Below, one piece after another: positions 1 through 12,331 of a stretch of 64,000 nucleotides of DNA (the stretch's first letter is position 1; every line of letters begins with the position of its first letter). The position numbers and the translations under genes were made by a program. The DNA is from Arthrobacter sp. StoSoilB5 (lineage in GTDB: Bacteria; Actinomycetota; Actinomycetes; Actinomycetales; Micrococcaceae), in NCBI RefSeq assembly GCF_019977235.1, contig NZ_AP024646.1, forward strand, positions 1-64,000, in the 5' to 3' direction. The notes beneath the pieces are model-generated. The model was given only the letters and a program-made list of their open reading frames with translations. It ran no database searches and was not told where the DNA came from.

Positions 1-1422
1 ATGACAGTAGACGAAGCCAACCACGCCAATACTGTCGGAAGTTCCTGGCGCAGGGTGCTGAGCCTTCTGGAACAGGACGACCGGGTCACACCCCGCCAGC
101 GCGGTTTCGTCATCCTCGCCCAAGCCCAAGGCCTCATCGGCTCGACGCTCCTGGTAGCCGTTCCCAACGAGCTCACCCGCGAAGTCCTGCAAACGCAGGT
201 CAAGGACGCCCTTGACGACGCCCTGCGAAGCGTGTTTTCCGATGACATCCGTTGCGCTATCGACGTCGACACGGATCTGGTGCCCATCCATGAAGAGCCG
301 GAACCCGCCGTCGAGCTTTCCGCGTTGCCGGACCTCGCCGCAGAACCGAAGCCCCAGCCGACGCCGCCCAGCACCTCACATGAATTCGGCAGGCTGAACC
401 CGAAGTACATCTTCGACACCTTCGTGATCGGTTCCTCGAACCGCTTTGCCCACGCGGCCGCGGTCGCGGTAGCCGAAGCCCCTGCCAAGGCCTACAACCC
501 GCTGTTCATCTACGGTGACTCCGGGCTCGGCAAGACGCACCTGCTTCATGCGATCGGCCACTATGCCCGCAGGCTCTACAGCGGAATCCGGGTACGCTAC
601 GTCAACTCTGAAGAGTTCACCAACGACTTCATCAATTCCATCCGCGATGACGAAGGCACCAGTTTCAAGACCACGTATCGAAACGTGGATGTGCTGCTGA
701 TCGACGACATCCAGTTCCTGGCTGGCAAGGACCGGACGCAGGAGGAGTTCTTCCACACGTTCAATGCCCTCCATAACGCCAACAAGCAGGTTGTCATCAC
801 CTCCGACCAGCCTCCCAAGATGCTGGCTGGCTTCGAGGACCGGATGACCTCCCGTTTCGAGTGGGGCCTGCTGACCGACATCCAGCCGCCGGAACTGGAA
901 ACGCGCATTGCCATCCTCCGCAAGAAGGGCCTCAGCGAAGGATTGTCAGCACCGGACGACGCCCTGGAGTACATCGCTTCCAAGATCTCCAGCAACATCC
1001 GCGAGCTCGAAGGCGCCCTGATCCGCGTCACGGCCTTTGCCAGCCTGAACCGGCAGCCAGTGGATGTGGCCCTCGCCGAAATGGTCCTCAAGGACCTCAT
1101 CACGGACGACGGCGCCCAGGAAATCACGGCGAAGCAGATCCTGGACCAGACGGCTGACTACTTCAAGCTCAGCATGGAAGAGCTTTGCAGCAAGTCCCGT
1201 ACGCGCACCCTTGTCACCGCCCGCCAGATCGCGATGTACCTCTGCCGCGAGCTCACCGACATGTCCTTGCCGAAGATCGGACAGGAACTCGGCGGACGCG
1301 ACCACACCACCGTCATCCACGCGGACCGCAAGATCCGTGAACTTATGGCCGAGCGTCGTGTGATTTACAACCAGGTCACCGAACTCACAAACCGGATCAA
1401 GCAGCAGCAGCGCGACTCCTGA
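1..1422 (+). CDS. dnaA: Chromosomal replication initiator DnaA
   Basis: DnaA, the AAA+ ATPase that binds DnaA boxes and opens oriC. The 473-residue protein is full length for actinobacteria. Domain I covers about residues 1-90, followed by a short Pro/Glu-rich linker (about 95-128). The AAA+ core has Walker [10 protein letters not shown] (K178) and Walker [10 protein letters not shown] (D235, D236). Domain IV at the C-terminus carries the DnaA-box recognition signature [14 protein letters not shown]. The window starts exactly at its ATG, so the promoter is not visible. The next 560 bases contain matching DnaA boxes, and dnaN follows. Confidence 0.98.
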   Translation: MTVDEANHANTVGSSWRRVLSLLEQDDRVTPRQRGFVILAQAQGLIGSTLLVAVPNELTREVLQTQVKDALDDALRSVFSDDIRCAIDVDTDLVPIHEEPEPAVELSALPDLAAEPKPQPTPPSTSHEFGRLNPKYIFDTFVIGSSNRFAHAAAVAVAEAPAKAYNPLFIYGDSGLGKTHLLHAIGHYARRLYSGIRVRYVNSEEFTNDFINSIRDDEGTSFKTTYRNVDVLLIDDIQFLAGKDRTQEEFFHTFNALHNANKQVVITSDQPPKMLAGFEDRMTSRFEWGLLTDIQPPELETRIAILRKKGLSEGLSAPDDALEYIASKISSNIRELEGALIRVTAFASLNRQPVDVALAEMVLKDLITDDGAQEITAKQILDQTADYFKLSMEELCSKSRTRTLVTARQIAMYLCRELTDMSLPKIGQELGGRDHTTVIHADRKIRELMAERRVIYNQVTELTNRIKQQQRDS

Positions 1423-1985
1423 GTCCACATCCCTTCGCGCACTACATACCTTATTAACAGGTGCGTGTGGATAACCCTGTGGATACTTAAGGGGACAAGC
1501 GCGCTTAATGGGCTTAAAACCCTTAAGGCATCTGTGGATCGTTAAAAACCGGGTTGGGAGTTGTCCCCATCCACACCCTGTTTAAAACCCAGTTAACGCA
1601 CAGTCCGTGAACAGGGCTTAACCCCGGAACGGCGCGGCCAGACCCGGTTATCCACAGTTTCCACAGCAGTTATTAACACTACGAATCCCAAAAAATTGAA
1701 ATCCCTCAAATAACAATCTCGTTCTGCGCCCACCCGAACTGGCCCCCGGCCAGATCAACGGCCAGCCTGCGGCTGTCCACATACGACGGGTGGCTGCCGC
1801 TGGGGATGGGTTAATCGCGGATCTTCCGGCTAAGCTGTCAGCAGCGCTCCCATCCTTGGGTCTGTTTGTAGTTCGTTAAGTGCGGACCATGCAGGTTCAG
1901 GTGTCGGACCGCAAAGGTTTGGTGGGTTCCAAGCAGGAATCCGCAGCTATTACATGGCAGCAGCAATGAAAGGCGGCACCCTTCC
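1423..1985. other. oriC: oriC region between dnaA and dnaN
   Basis: A 563-base gene-free interval in the position usual for actinobacterial oriC. Perfect DnaA boxes (TTATCCACA type): 1466-1474 (minus) and 1648-1656 (plus). Near matches: 1478-1486, 1533-1541, 1561-1569, 1567-1575, 1657-1665 and 1773-1781. An AT-rich stretch lies just right of the 1648 box and is the likely unwinding element. Several TTAA/TTAAAA words (around 1451, 1504, 1514, 1542, 1580) lie between the boxes. The dnaN promoter must lie in the distal part, but I could not choose a convincing -35/-10 pair. Confidence 0.85.
1668..1715. other. AT-rich candidate DNA unwinding element
   Basis: This stretch is strikingly A/T-rich (including AAAAAATTGAAA and CAAATAACAA) in a genome that is otherwise clearly GC-rich. 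It directly follows the strong DnaA box at 1648-1656. That position and composition suit a duplex unwinding element of oriC. The role is inferred from composition and placement only. Confidence 0.5.
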
Positions 1986-3110
1986 GTGAAGTTCAGAGTC
2001 GACCGCGACGTCCTGGCAGAAGCCGTTACGTGGACCGCGCGGTCGTTGTCTCCGCGGCCGCCCGTACCAGTGCTTTCCGGCCTCCTCCTCAAAGCTGAGG
2101 CTGGAACCGTAAGTCTCTCGAGCTTTGACTATGAGACCTCAGCACGCTTGGAAATCCCGGCAGATATCGCTGTGGAAGGCACAATCCTGGTTTCCGGGCG
2201 ACTATTGGCAGACATCTGCCGCAGCCTGCCTTCCGCTCCGGTGGAAGTTGAGACTGACGGGAGCAAAGTCACTCTCACCTGCCGTCGAAGCAGCTTCCAC
2301 CTGGCCACCATGCCGGAGTCCGAGTACCCGGCCCTTCCGGCGTTGCCCGCAATAAGCGGCACCTTGCCAGGTGATGCCTTCGCGCAGGCTGTTTCCCAGG
2401 TGATTATCGCCGCCAGCAAGGACGACACCTTGCCGATCCTCACTGGCGTACGCATGGAAATCGAGGATGACATGATCACCCTCCTCGCGACGGATCGCTA
2501 CCGCCTCGCCATGCGCGAAGTCCCGTGGAAGCCTGTGACTCCAGGCATTTCGACCAGCGCCCTGGTCAAGTCAAAAACACTGAACGAGGTCGCAAAGACC
2601 CTCGGCGGCAGTGGTGATATCAACCTTGCCCTCGCTGACGATGACAGCCGCCTGATTGGCTTCGAAAGCGGAGGCCGCACCACAACGTCCTTGCTGGTGG
2701 ACGGCGACTACCCCAAGATTCGCTCTCTCTTCCCGGATTCCACACCCATCCACGCAACGGTCCAAACACAGGAACTTGTTGAAGCCGTTCGACGTGTGTC
2801 GCTGGTAGCTGAACGCAACACCCCAGTCCGCCTGGCCTTCAGCCAGGGTCTGCTGAACCTCGACGCCGGAACGGGTGAAGATGCGCAGGCATCGGAGGAA
2901 CTGGAAGCCCAGCTCTCTGGCGAGGACATCACGGTCGCCTTCAATCCGCACTATCTCGTTGAAGGCTTGAGCGTCATCGAGACCAAGTACGTTCGTTTCT
3001 CCTTCACCACCGCCCCCAAACCAGCCATGATCACGGCCCAGGCTGAGGCTGATGGCGATGACCAAGACGACTACCGCTACCTCGTGATGCCGGTTCGCCT
3101 CCCCAACTAG
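1986..3110 (+). CDS. dnaN: DNA polymerase III sliding clamp (beta subunit)
   Basis: The beta clamp encircles DNA and tethers polymerase III. At 374 residues it has normal family length, and it starts with the typical MKFRVDRDVLAEAV N-terminus. The three-fold clamp architecture ends in YRYLVMPVRLPN, matching the conserved clamp C-terminus. The start codon is GTG at 1986, with an AAAGG-type ribosome site about 12 bases upstream. It lies after oriC and before gnd/recF in the classical order. Confidence 0.97.
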   Translation: MKFRVDRDVLAEAVTWTARSLSPRPPVPVLSGLLLKAEAGTVSLSSFDYETSARLEIPADIAVEGTILVSGRLLADICRSLPSAPVEVETDGSKVTLTCRRSSFHLATMPESEYPALPALPAISGTLPGDAFAQAVSQVIIAASKDDTLPILTGVRMEIEDDMITLLATDRYRLAMREVPWKPVTPGISTSALVKSKTLNEVAKTLGGSGDINLALADDDSRLIGFESGGRTTTSLLVDGDYPKIRSLFPDSTPIHATVQTQELVEAVRRVSLVAERNTPVRLAFSQGLLNLDAGTGEDAQASEELEAQLSGEDITVAFNPHYLVEGLSVIETKYVRFSFTTAPKPAMITAQAEADGDDQDDYRYLVMPVRLPN

Positions 3111-3210
3111 CTGGCAGATGTGGTTGTTTAGAACGTTTAGAACAACCACTAATGCGAGTCAGTTGGGCCTTCCGCAGCCACCACCACCTCCGCAGAAAAG
3201 AGTTCACCCC

Positions 3211-4095
3211 GTGCACATCGGACTAATCGGCCTTGGAAAAATGGGTTTCAACATGCGGGAACGCATGCGGAACGGTGGCATCGAAGTAACTGGATTCGAC
3301 CGGAATCCCGACGTGACGGACGTTGCTTCCGTGGACGAACTGATCGCTGCCTTGCCCTCTCCGAAGCTCGTATGGGTCATGGTTCCGTCAGGCGGCATCA
3401 CCGATGCCGTGATCACCGAACTCGGCGAAAAGCTCAGCCCGGGCGACTTGGTGATCGACGGCGGCAACTCACGTTTCACTGAGGACCAGAAGCACGCTGC
3501 TGCACTCGCTGAAAAAGGCATCCGCTTCGCGGACTGCGGGGTTTCCGGCGGTGTTTGGGGCCTGCAGAACGGTTACGGACTCATGGCTGGCGGCGCTGAG
3601 GAAGACATCGAACTGGCCATGCCGGTCTTCGATGCCCTTCGCCCTGAAGGTGAACGAGCCGACAGCTTCGTCCACGTAGGCGGCGTTGGAGCTGGCCACT
3701 ACGCCAAGATGGTGCACAACGGCATCGAGTACGGGCTCATGCAGGCGTATGCCGAGGGTTACGAATTGCTGGCAGCCAAGGACATTGTCAAGGACCTCCC
3801 CGGAACCTTCCGCGCCTGGCAAAAGGGAACAGTCGTTCGCTCCTGGCTGCTGGACCTCATGGTCAAAGCACTCGACGAGGATCCGGGCCTGGCCTCAATC
3901 GATGACTACGTGGAAGATTCCGGCGAAGGCCGATGGACCGTTGAAGAGGCAATTGCCAACGCTGTCCCGGCACCGGCCATCACTGCGGCGCTCTTTGCCC
4001 GGTTCTCTTCCCGCGAAGACAACTCGCCGGCCATGAAAATGGTTTCCGCGCTGCGCCACCAGTTTGGCGGACACGCCACGCGTCCGGCGAGCTAG
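3211..4095 (+). CDS. gnd: 6-phosphogluconate dehydrogenase, decarboxylating (short form)
   Basis: Oxidises 6-phosphogluconate to ribulose 5-phosphate and CO2 in the pentose phosphate pathway. Visible motifs are the Rossmann GLIGLGKMG at the N-terminus, [22 protein letters not shown] and the catalytic-lysine region [10 protein letters not shown]. About 294 residues from the GTG at 3211 fits the short, often NAD-dependent GndA-like class rather than the 470-residue form. An upstream in-frame extension to 3118 is proline-rich and unlike the family, so it was not used. The gene sits between dnaN and recF, as is common in actinobacteria. Confidence 0.93.
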   Translation: MHIGLIGLGKMGFNMRERMRNGGIEVTGFDRNPDVTDVASVDELIAALPSPKLVWVMVPSGGITDAVITELGEKLSPGDLVIDGGNSRFTEDQKHAAALAEKGIRFADCGVSGGVWGLQNGYGLMAGGAEEDIELAMPVFDALRPEGERADSFVHVGGVGAGHYAKMVHNGIEYGLMQAYAEGYELLAAKDIVKDLPGTFRAWQKGTVVRSWLLDLMVKALDEDPGLASIDDYVEDSGEGRWTVEEAIANAVPAPAITAALFARFSSREDNSPAMKMVSALRHQFGGHATRPAS

Positions 4096-4118
4096 GCCGC
4101 GGGAGTCCAGCAGACGGC

Positions 4119-5312
4119 GTGTATCTTGAACATCTTTCGCTGACCGATTTCCGCAGCTACGCCCAGGTTGACCTGAAGCTCGGCCCTGGGGTTACTGTCC
4201 TGGTGGGTTCCAACGGGATCGGTAAAACCAACCTCATGGAAGCCATCGGATACTTGGCAACCCTGAGCTCGCATCGTGTCAGCACTGATGCCCCGCTCCT
4301 TCGCTTCGGCACGGAACGCGCAATGATCAGGGCCAAGCTGGTCCGAGGCGAGCAGTCCACGGTTATTGAGTTGGAAATCAACGCGGGCCGAGCGAACCGT
4401 GGCCGGATCAACCGTGGAAACCCGGTACGCGCCAGGGACATTTTGGGCATCTGCCAGACTGTGCTGTTCGCGCCGGAGGATTTGGCCCTCGTCAAGGGCG
4501 ATCCTTCCAACCGCCGACGCTTTCTGGACGAACTTCTGGTGAGCCTTGTTCCGCGTCATGCTGCCACCCGCAGCGACTATGACCGCGTCCTCAAGCAACG
4601 CAACGCCCTTCTGAAATCGGCCCGGGCGGGCAAATTTACCGCAGGACATGAGGCCACGCTGGATGTGTGGGACCAGCACATGGCCCGCGCCGGTGCTGAG
4701 CTTTTGCACGCGCGGCTGGAACTCGTAGACCGCCTGCGTCCGCATTTGAACAGTGCCTACGCGCAGCTCACTGATGGTACAAAAGACGCCGGCGCGGTGT
4801 ACCGCTCAACTATCCAAGGCGTACTGGACGACGACGGCGGTCCAGCCGAGCGCACAACTGAAGCTCCGGCGTCGGGCGAGGACCTCAGACTGCTGTCCGT
4901 GGACGAACTCACCGAGCGCTATATCCAGGCTTTCGCCACGTCCCGGAAGAAGGAACTGGAGCGTGGCATCTCCTTGGTGGGCCCGCACCGTGACGAATTG
5001 GAACTCGTGCTCGGCCAAGCGCCCGCGAAAGGCTATGCTTCGCACGGTGAAACGTGGTCCATGTGCTTGTCGCTACGCCTCGCTTCGTACTACGTCATGC
5101 TCGATGATGCCCGGACCGGAGGCACTGCGCCGATCCTCATTCTTGACGATGTCTTTGCCGAACTCGATGTACAGCGCCGGCGTAAACTGGCAGCAATAGT
5201 GTCCGGCGCCGAGCAGGTGCTGGTCACAGCCGCCGTCGACGCCGATATTCCTGAGGAGCTGGCCGGGCGGCGCGTAACCGTTGTTCCGGGAGGCATCGAT
5301 GGCGAAGGATAG
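4119..5312 (+). CDS. recF: DNA replication and repair protein RecF
   Basis: RecF is an SMC-like ATPase that loads RecA at gaps and stalled forks. The 397-residue product starts with a GTG and the typical [13 protein letters not shown]. Walker A is GSNGIGKTN near residue 31, and the Walker B/D-loop near the C-terminus is [10 protein letters not shown]. It follows gnd by 23 bases. Its 3' end overlaps the dciA start by 14 bases, suggesting co-translation. Confidence 0.96.
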   Translation: MYLEHLSLTDFRSYAQVDLKLGPGVTVLVGSNGIGKTNLMEAIGYLATLSSHRVSTDAPLLRFGTERAMIRAKLVRGEQSTVIELEINAGRANRGRINRGNPVRARDILGICQTVLFAPEDLALVKGDPSNRRRFLDELLVSLVPRHAATRSDYDRVLKQRNALLKSARAGKFTAGHEATLDVWDQHMARAGAELLHARLELVDRLRPHLNSAYAQLTDGTKDAGAVYRSTIQGVLDDDGGPAERTTEAPASGEDLRLLSVDELTERYIQAFATSRKKELERGISLVGPHRDELELVLGQAPAKGYASHGETWSMCLSLRLASYYVMLDDARTGGTAPILILDDVFAELDVQRRRKLAAIVSGAEQVLVTAAVDADIPEELAGRRVTVVPGGIDGEG

Positions 5313-5853
5313 CCGCGACGGACTTCAACCCGGCCGCGATCCAGACGAAATCGATGCTGCCCAGGCCGCGCTGAACCGAATGCGCGAGGCCGCGGCGGCT
5401 CGGGGCGAAGTAAGGCAGCGCGCTCCGCGTCCCGGATCCGCGGCTAAACGCAAGGGCCTCCGCGACACCCGGGGCTTCACCCAGTTCCATGGCAGCGGAC
5501 GGGACCCCTTGGGGCTGGGGAAAGTCGTTGGCCGTTTGGTAGCGGAGCGTGGTTGGACGTCACCTGTGGCCGTGGGATCGGTCATGGCCGAATGGGAAAC
5601 ATTGGTTGGCCCGGACATTTCTGCGCACTGCACTCCGGAGAGCTTTACTGACACCACTCTGCATGTGCGCTGCGACTCGACTGCCTGGGCGACCCAACTG
5701 CGGTTGTTGAGTACGAGCCTCTTGGAGATGTTCCGCAACGAACTGGGCGAGGGTGTGGTGACCAGTATCCAGGTGCTCGGTCCCTCGGCGCCAAGTTGGC
5801 GCAAGGGTGGGCGGAGCGTCAATGGCCGGGGACCCCGGGACACGTACGGCTGA
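5299..5853 (+). CDS. DciA/DUF721 family protein (helicase-loader-like)
   Basis: A DUF721 protein of 184 residues. Family members (DciA) interact with the replicative helicase DnaB in bacteria lacking DnaC/DnaI; that role is assigned from family knowledge. The basic, low-complexity N-terminal half (about 30-60) precedes the conserved region with [16 protein letters not shown] and TWATQL-like motifs. The ATG at 5299 has a GGGAGG ribosome site just upstream and overlaps the recF end. Position between recF and gyrB is conserved across actinobacteria. Confidence 0.88.
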   Translation: MAKDSRDGLQPGRDPDEIDAAQAALNRMREAAAARGEVRQRAPRPGSAAKRKGLRDTRGFTQFHGSGRDPLGLGKVVGRLVAERGWTSPVAVGSVMAEWETLVGPDISAHCTPESFTDTTLHVRCDSTAWATQLRLLSTSLLEMFRNELGEGVVTSIQVLGPSAPSWRKGGRSVNGRGPRDTYG

Positions 5854-8270
<2,417 letters not shown>

Positions 8271-8333
8271 TAGCCCTACAGGGCCCGCAGATATTCCACA
8301 CCTGACATATACCTGAAACGGAAAACTTAGATT

Positions 8334-11003
8334 ATGAGTGACGAAACTCCTGAAGTCCCGGCGGAACCCACCGTCGACGACGTCGTCCTTGAAGGCGATG
8401 TGCTGACCGACCGCGTGGAGCAGGTGGACCTGCAGACTGAAATGCAGCGGTCCTACCTGGACTACGCCATGGCCGTCATCGTCGGCCGCGCCCTCCCGGA
8501 CGTCCGCGACGGCCTCAAGCCGGTGCACCGTCGCGTCTTGTACGCGATGTTCGACGGCGGCTACCGTCCGGACCGCTCTTTCAACAAGTGCGCACGTGTT
8601 GTCGGTGACGTCATGGGTACCTATCACCCACACGGTGACATGGCGATCTACGACGCCCTGGTCCGCCTGATCCAGGACTGGACCATGCGTTACCCGCTGG
8701 CCTTGGGCCAGGGCAACTTTGGTTCCCCGGGCAACGATGGCGCCGCTGCTCCCCGTTATACCGAAACCAAGATGGCCCAGCTGGCCATGGAAATGGTCCG
8801 CGACATCGACGAAGAAACCGTCGACTTCCAGGACAACTACGACGGCAAGAACCAAGAACCCACCATCCTGCCAGCGCGTTTCCCGAACCTGCTGGTGAAC
8901 GGTTCCTCCGGTATCGCAGTCGGTATGGCTACCAACATCCCGCCCCATAACCTCCGTGAGGTTGCCGAGGGCGTGCAGTGGGCGCTCGATAATCCCACGG
9001 CGTCACGCGAGGAATTGCTTGAGGCGCTTCTGCAGCGGATCAAGGGACCGGACTTCCCCACCGGCGCGACCATCCTGGGACACAAGGGCATCGAGGATGC
9101 CTACCGCACCGGCCGTGGCTCCATCACCATGCGCGCCGTGGTCAATGTGGAGGAACTCCAGGGCCGTACCTGCCTGGTAGTCACCGAACTGCCGTACCAG
9201 GCCAACCCGGATAACCTCGCCATCAAGATTGCCGAGCTCGTCAAGGACGGCAAAATCCAGGGCATCGCGGACCTCCGCGATGAAACCTCGGGCCGTACTG
9301 GCCAGCGACTCGTGATCGTACTTAAGCGCGATGCCGTGGCCAAGGTCGTCCTGAACAACCTGTACAAGCACACGCAGCTTCAGGACAACTTCTCGGCGAA
9401 CATGCTGGCAATCGTCGACGGCGTTCCCCGCACCTTGAGCCTGGATGCCTTTATCCGGCACTGGGTGACCCACCAGATGGACGTGATCGCCCGCAGGACG
9501 CGTTACCGCTTGCGCAAGGCCGAGGAAGAAGCGCACATTCTGCGTGCACTCCTCAAGGCGTTGGACATGCTGGATGAGGTTATCGCCCTCATCCGTGCCT
9601 CGAACACCACCGAGGCAGCCCGCGAGGGACTAATGGAGCTCCTGGAGATCGATGAACTCCAGGCCCGCGCCATCCTGGACATGCAGCTGCGCCGTTTGGC
9701 TGCCCTGGAACGCCAGAAAATCCAGGACCGCCACTCCGAACTCGAAGCCATGATCGAGGAGTACAACGCGATCCTGGCTTCGGAAGAGCGCCAGCGCCAG
9801 ATCATCAGCGAGGAACTCGCCGAGATTGTGGCGAAGCACGGCGATGACCGCCGGACGCACATTCTCATGGGCTTCGACGGGGACATGTCCATGGAGGACC
9901 TGATCCCTGAAGAGGAAATGGTTGTCACCATTACCCGTGGCGGCTACGTCAAGCGCACCCGAAGCGACAACTACCGGTCCCAGCAACGCGGTGGGAAGGG
10001 CATCAAGGGTGCCCAGTTGCGCGGCGACGACGTTGTGGAGCACTTCTTCGTGACCACCACGCATCATTGGCTGTTGTTCTTCACCAACCTGGGCCGCGTG
10101 TACCGTGCCAAGGCTTACGAGCTGGCAGAAGCCGGACGCGATGCCAAGGGCCAGCACGTAGCCAACCTTTTGGCATTCCAACCAGATGAGCACATCGCTC
10201 AGGTCCTTGATTTGCGCGATTACCAGCAAGCTCCGTACCTGGTGCTCGCAACCAAGAACGGTTTGGTCAAGAAGACCAGGCTTGAGGATTACGACACCAA
10301 CCGTACGGCTGGTGTGATCGCCATCAACCTGCGAGACGGCGACGAGCTCGTCTCTGCCCAGCTGGTCAGCGAAACTGATGACCTCCTGCTGGTGTCACGC
10401 AAGGGCCAGTCCATCCGCTTCACTGCATCGGACGATGCCCTTCGTCCGATGGGCAGGGCGACATCCGGTGTGACTGGTATGAAGTTCCGTGAAGAGGACG
10501 AGTTGCTGGCCGCGGATGTGGTCCAGGATGGCTCATTCGTCTTCATTGTGACTGAAGGCGGCTATGCGAAGCGGACGGCCGTGGACGAGTACCGCCTGCA
10601 GGGCCGTGGTGGCCTGGGTATCAAGGTGGCGAAGCTTGCCGAGGATCGCGGAGACCTTGTAGGCGCCTTGATTGTGCAGGAAGAAGACGAAGTCCTGGTG
10701 GTCATGGAGGGCGGCAAGGTGGTCCGCTCGGCCGTCAGTGGCGTCCCGGCCAAGGGCCGTGACACCATGGGCGTCATCTTTGCCAAGCCGGACAAGAATG
10801 ACCGGATTATCGAGGTCGCACGCAACAGCGAACGCGGTTTGGAAAGCGAAGAGTCCGAGGACGGACAGGACGATGACGTAACGTTGGCTGCAGAAGACGG
10901 TGCCGCAGAGGCGACCGTCACGTCAGAAACGGAAAACGACGCGGACCCGGATACTGAAACGGGCGCGGAGCTGAACGAAGACAACACCGGAGGTAACGAG
11001 TGA
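8334..11003 (+). CDS. gyrA: DNA gyrase subunit A
   Basis: Breakage-reunion subunit of gyrase, 889 residues. The catalytic tyrosine is Y142 in [10 protein letters not shown]. The quinolone-resistance-determining loop reads [10 protein letters not shown], with Met103 at the position equivalent to E. coli Ser83 and D107 at Asp87. The C-terminal beta-pinwheel repeats and GyrA box [10 protein letters not shown] are present, ending in a long acidic tail. Its TGA overlaps the next GTG (GTGA, 11000-11003), so the downstream membrane protein is probably translated with it. Confidence 0.97.
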   Translation: MSDETPEVPAEPTVDDVVLEGDVLTDRVEQVDLQTEMQRSYLDYAMAVIVGRALPDVRDGLKPVHRRVLYAMFDGGYRPDRSFNKCARVVGDVMGTYHPHGDMAIYDALVRLIQDWTMRYPLALGQGNFGSPGNDGAAAPRYTETKMAQLAMEMVRDIDEETVDFQDNYDGKNQEPTILPARFPNLLVNGSSGIAVGMATNIPPHNLREVAEGVQWALDNPTASREELLEALLQRIKGPDFPTGATILGHKGIEDAYRTGRGSITMRAVVNVEELQGRTCLVVTELPYQANPDNLAIKIAELVKDGKIQGIADLRDETSGRTGQRLVIVLKRDAVAKVVLNNLYKHTQLQDNFSANMLAIVDGVPRTLSLDAFIRHWVTHQMDVIARRTRYRLRKAEEEAHILRALLKALDMLDEVIALIRASNTTEAAREGLMELLEIDELQARAILDMQLRRLAALERQKIQDRHSELEAMIEEYNAILASEERQRQIISEELAEIVAKHGDDRRTHILMGFDGDMSMEDLIPEEEMVVTITRGGYVKRTRSDNYRSQQRGGKGIKGAQLRGDDVVEHFFVTTTHHWLLFFTNLGRVYRAKAYELAEAGRDAKGQHVANLLAFQPDEHIAQVLDLRDYQQAPYLVLATKNGLVKKTRLEDYDTNRTAGVIAINLRDGDELVSAQLVSETDDLLLVSRKGQSIRFTASDDALRPMGRATSGVTGMKFREEDELLAADVVQDGSFVFIVTEGGYAKRTAVDEYRLQGRGGLGIKVAKLAEDRGDLVGALIVQEEDEVLVVMEGGKVVRSAVSGVPAKGRDTMGVIFAKPDKNDRIIEVARNSERGLESEESEDGQDDDVTLAAEDGAAEATVTSETENDADPDTETGAELNEDNTGGNE

Positions 11004-11704
11004 GTAATTCCGACTCATATCCCAAGCCGAGCACAGGTGTCCCCGGCGGACTCCGGCAGCCCTCGGGCAGCCCGCAGGCAGGAGCGCCTGCGAGGCCCCA
11101 GCAACGCCCGGGAGCCGGCTCTGCCGGCGCCGGAGCCACTGGAGCCCGGCCGACTACGGCAACCAATTCGGCCCAGCGACCAGCCGGTGCCCCTGGCCAG
11201 CGTCCCGCATCAGCTGGGCAACGTCCCGCTGGCGCTCCCGGACAGCGCCCCGCGCAGCCCGGACAGCGTCCGGCAGGCGCGCCCGGTCAGCGCCCCTCGC
11301 AGGGTGCCCCGGGCTTGGTAAAGCCGGCACCCAAGGCCAAGGTCCGCCGGGCGCGTCTCCTGGTCAGCAAGGTTGATCCTTGGTCAGTACTGAAGATGGC
11401 GTTCCTGCTCTCCGTGGCCTTGGGCATTGTGACCGTGGTTGCCGCAATCGTGCTGTGGACTGTGCTGGATCTCACAGGCATTTTCAACCAGGTGGACAGC
11501 TTGCTGGGAACCTTGGCGGGCTCTGAAGGCAGTGGCTTTGAACTGAAGAAGATCGCTTCACTCGGCCAGGTGGCTTCCTTCGCCACGATTATTGCCGTGG
11601 TGAACGTGGTCTTGCTGACTGCACTGTCGATGCTCTCCGCCGTGCTCTATAACATTTCGGCAACGTTGGTTGGCGGCATCGGCGTGACCCTGACCGACGA
11701 CTAG
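11000..11704 (+). CDS. DUF3566 membrane protein downstream of gyrA
   Basis: A 234-residue membrane protein of the DUF3566 family, which sits after gyrA in many actinobacteria (position of Rv0007 in mycobacteria). The N-terminal half is a disordered Pro/Gln/Ala/Gly region with near-repeats of PGQRPAGA (about residues 55-105). The C-terminal half has two membrane segments, around [19 protein letters not shown] and [18 protein letters not shown], flanking a short loop. The GTG start overlaps the gyrA stop. Function is unknown; the placement suggests a link to cell division or the membrane near the origin, which is inference. Confidence 0.88.
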   Translation: MSNSDSYPKPSTGVPGGLRQPSGSPQAGAPARPQQRPGAGSAGAGATGARPTTATNSAQRPAGAPGQRPASAGQRPAGAPGQRPAQPGQRPAGAPGQRPSQGAPGLVKPAPKAKVRRARLLVSKVDPWSVLKMAFLLSVALGIVTVVAAIVLWTVLDLTGIFNQVDSLLGTLAGSEGSGFELKKIASLGQVASFATIIAVVNVVLLTALSMLSAVLYNISATLVGGIGVTLTDD

Positions 11705-11752
11705 CAAAAAACCGCGGATTCACGCCGAAAACGGTGAGATTCAACGGTCAGA

Positions 11753-11815
11753 ATGCCTCGATTTGAGATCGGGCCGGGATGTGCTGTACAGTCATATCTC
11801 GGCCCGATGAGGCAT
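11753..11815. other. Two-part hairpin between DUF3566 and tRNA-Ile
   Basis: An inverted repeat with outer arms ATGCCTC (11753-11759) and GAGGCAT (11809-11815) and an inner 13-bp stem ATCGGGCCGGGAT / ATCTCGGCCCGAT (11768-11780 and 11796-11808, one G-T pair). It could end the gyrA transcript or fold in a tRNA leader. It lacks a clear T-tract, so an intrinsic terminator is not certain. Confidence 0.5.
11763..11792 (+). promoter_or_regulatory. Candidate promoter for tRNA-Ile
   Basis: TTGAGA (11763-11768) and TACAGT (11787-11792) are separated by 18 bases and lie about 25 bases before the tRNA. They match 5/6 and 4/6 of the sigma-70-type consensus. The elements overlap the hairpin described for this gap, so the two readings compete. 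Confidence 0.4.
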
Positions 11816-11817
11816 CG

Positions 11818-11891
11818 GGGCGTATAGCTCAGGCGGTTAGAGCGCTTCGCTGATAACGAAGAGGTCCCAGGTTCAAGTCCTGGTACGCCCA
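11818..11891 (+). tRNA. tRNA-Ile (GAT)
   Basis: The acceptor stem GGGCGTA pairs with TACGCCC. The anticodon stem CTTCG/CGAAG closes loop CTGATAA, giving anticodon GAT (11852-11854). The T-arm GGTTCAAGTCC is intact and the discriminator is A; CCA is not encoded. Length 74 nt. The tRNA-Ile/tRNA-Ala pair after gyrA is usual in this group. Confidence 0.95.
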
Positions 11892-11937
11892 CGGAACCTA
11901 ACAGGTTCAGGTAACACTGAACCGGAATGAGGTGCTT

Positions 11938-12057
11938 GTGAAGAAGTTGCTGGTAGTAGTCGCAGCGGCGATCGCAAGCGTCCTGGTCTATAAAAAGGCG
12001 CAGGAATCCGAAGCCCGGAAGGAACTCTGGAGCAGGTCAACCGACAAGGTCGACTAG
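11938..12057 (+). CDS. DLW-39 family small protein
   Basis: A 39-codon gene encoding a small protein with an N-terminal hydrophobic helix (KKLLVVVAAAIASVLVY) and a charged tail (SEARKELWSRSTDKVD). Its exact 39-residue length and its place between tRNA-Ile and tRNA-Ala match the actinobacterial DLW-39 family, although the signature here reads ELW instead of DLW. The start is GTG with GAGGTG a few bases upstream. Function unknown; probably membrane-anchored. Confidence 0.8.
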   Translation: MKKLLVVVAAAIASVLVYKKAQESEARKELWSRSTDKVD

Positions 12058-12128
12058 CCACGGAGCCCGGTCCGGGACTGGCAAAAGCTGGTCCTGACAT
12101 GGGGTATGATTGACGGGTTGCTTCTTAT

Positions 12129-12204
12129 GGGGGCATGGCGCAATTGGTAGCGCACCTGCTTTGCAAGCAGGGGGTTCGGGGTTCGAGTCCCCGTGCCTCC
12201 ACCA
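12129..12204 (+). tRNA. tRNA-Ala (TGC)
   Basis: The acceptor stem GGGGGCA pairs with TGCCTCC (one G-T). The anticodon stem CCTGC/GCAGG closes TTTGCAA, giving anticodon TGC (12162-12164). The T-arm GGTTCGAGTCC is intact and a 3' ACCA is encoded (discriminator plus CCA). A TATGAT about 19 bases upstream (12105-12110) is a likely -10 element. Confidence 0.95.
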
Positions 12205-12209
12205 TAAGA

Positions 12210-12240
12210 AAGTCCCGGTCAGAAATGACCGGGACTTTTG
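12210..12240 (+). terminator. Rho-independent terminator after tRNA-Ala
   Basis: A 12-bp perfect stem AAGTCCCGGTCA / TGACCGGGACTT with a GAAA tetraloop, followed by TTTG. It starts six bases after the tRNA, an ideal position for terminating it. Confidence 0.85.
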
Positions 12241-12269
12241 CATTTAACCCATTCACACACCTGAGGCTC

Positions 12270-12331
12270 CAACTGAGTCGCAGCTGAGCGCGTTTTGCGT
12301 GCTCAAAACGCGCTCAGCTGCGACCTAGTTG
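12270..12331. repeat. Long near-perfect hairpin at the end of the GH84 gene
   Basis: A 21-bp perfect inverted repeat (12277-12297 and 12304-12324) with a 6-base loop, extended outward to about 28 bp by CAACT/AGTTG arms with one mismatch and one G-T pair. The stop codon of the minus-strand GH84 gene lies in the right arm. It may be a terminator for that gene or a palindromic intergenic repeat; I see no second copy in this window. Confidence 0.75.
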
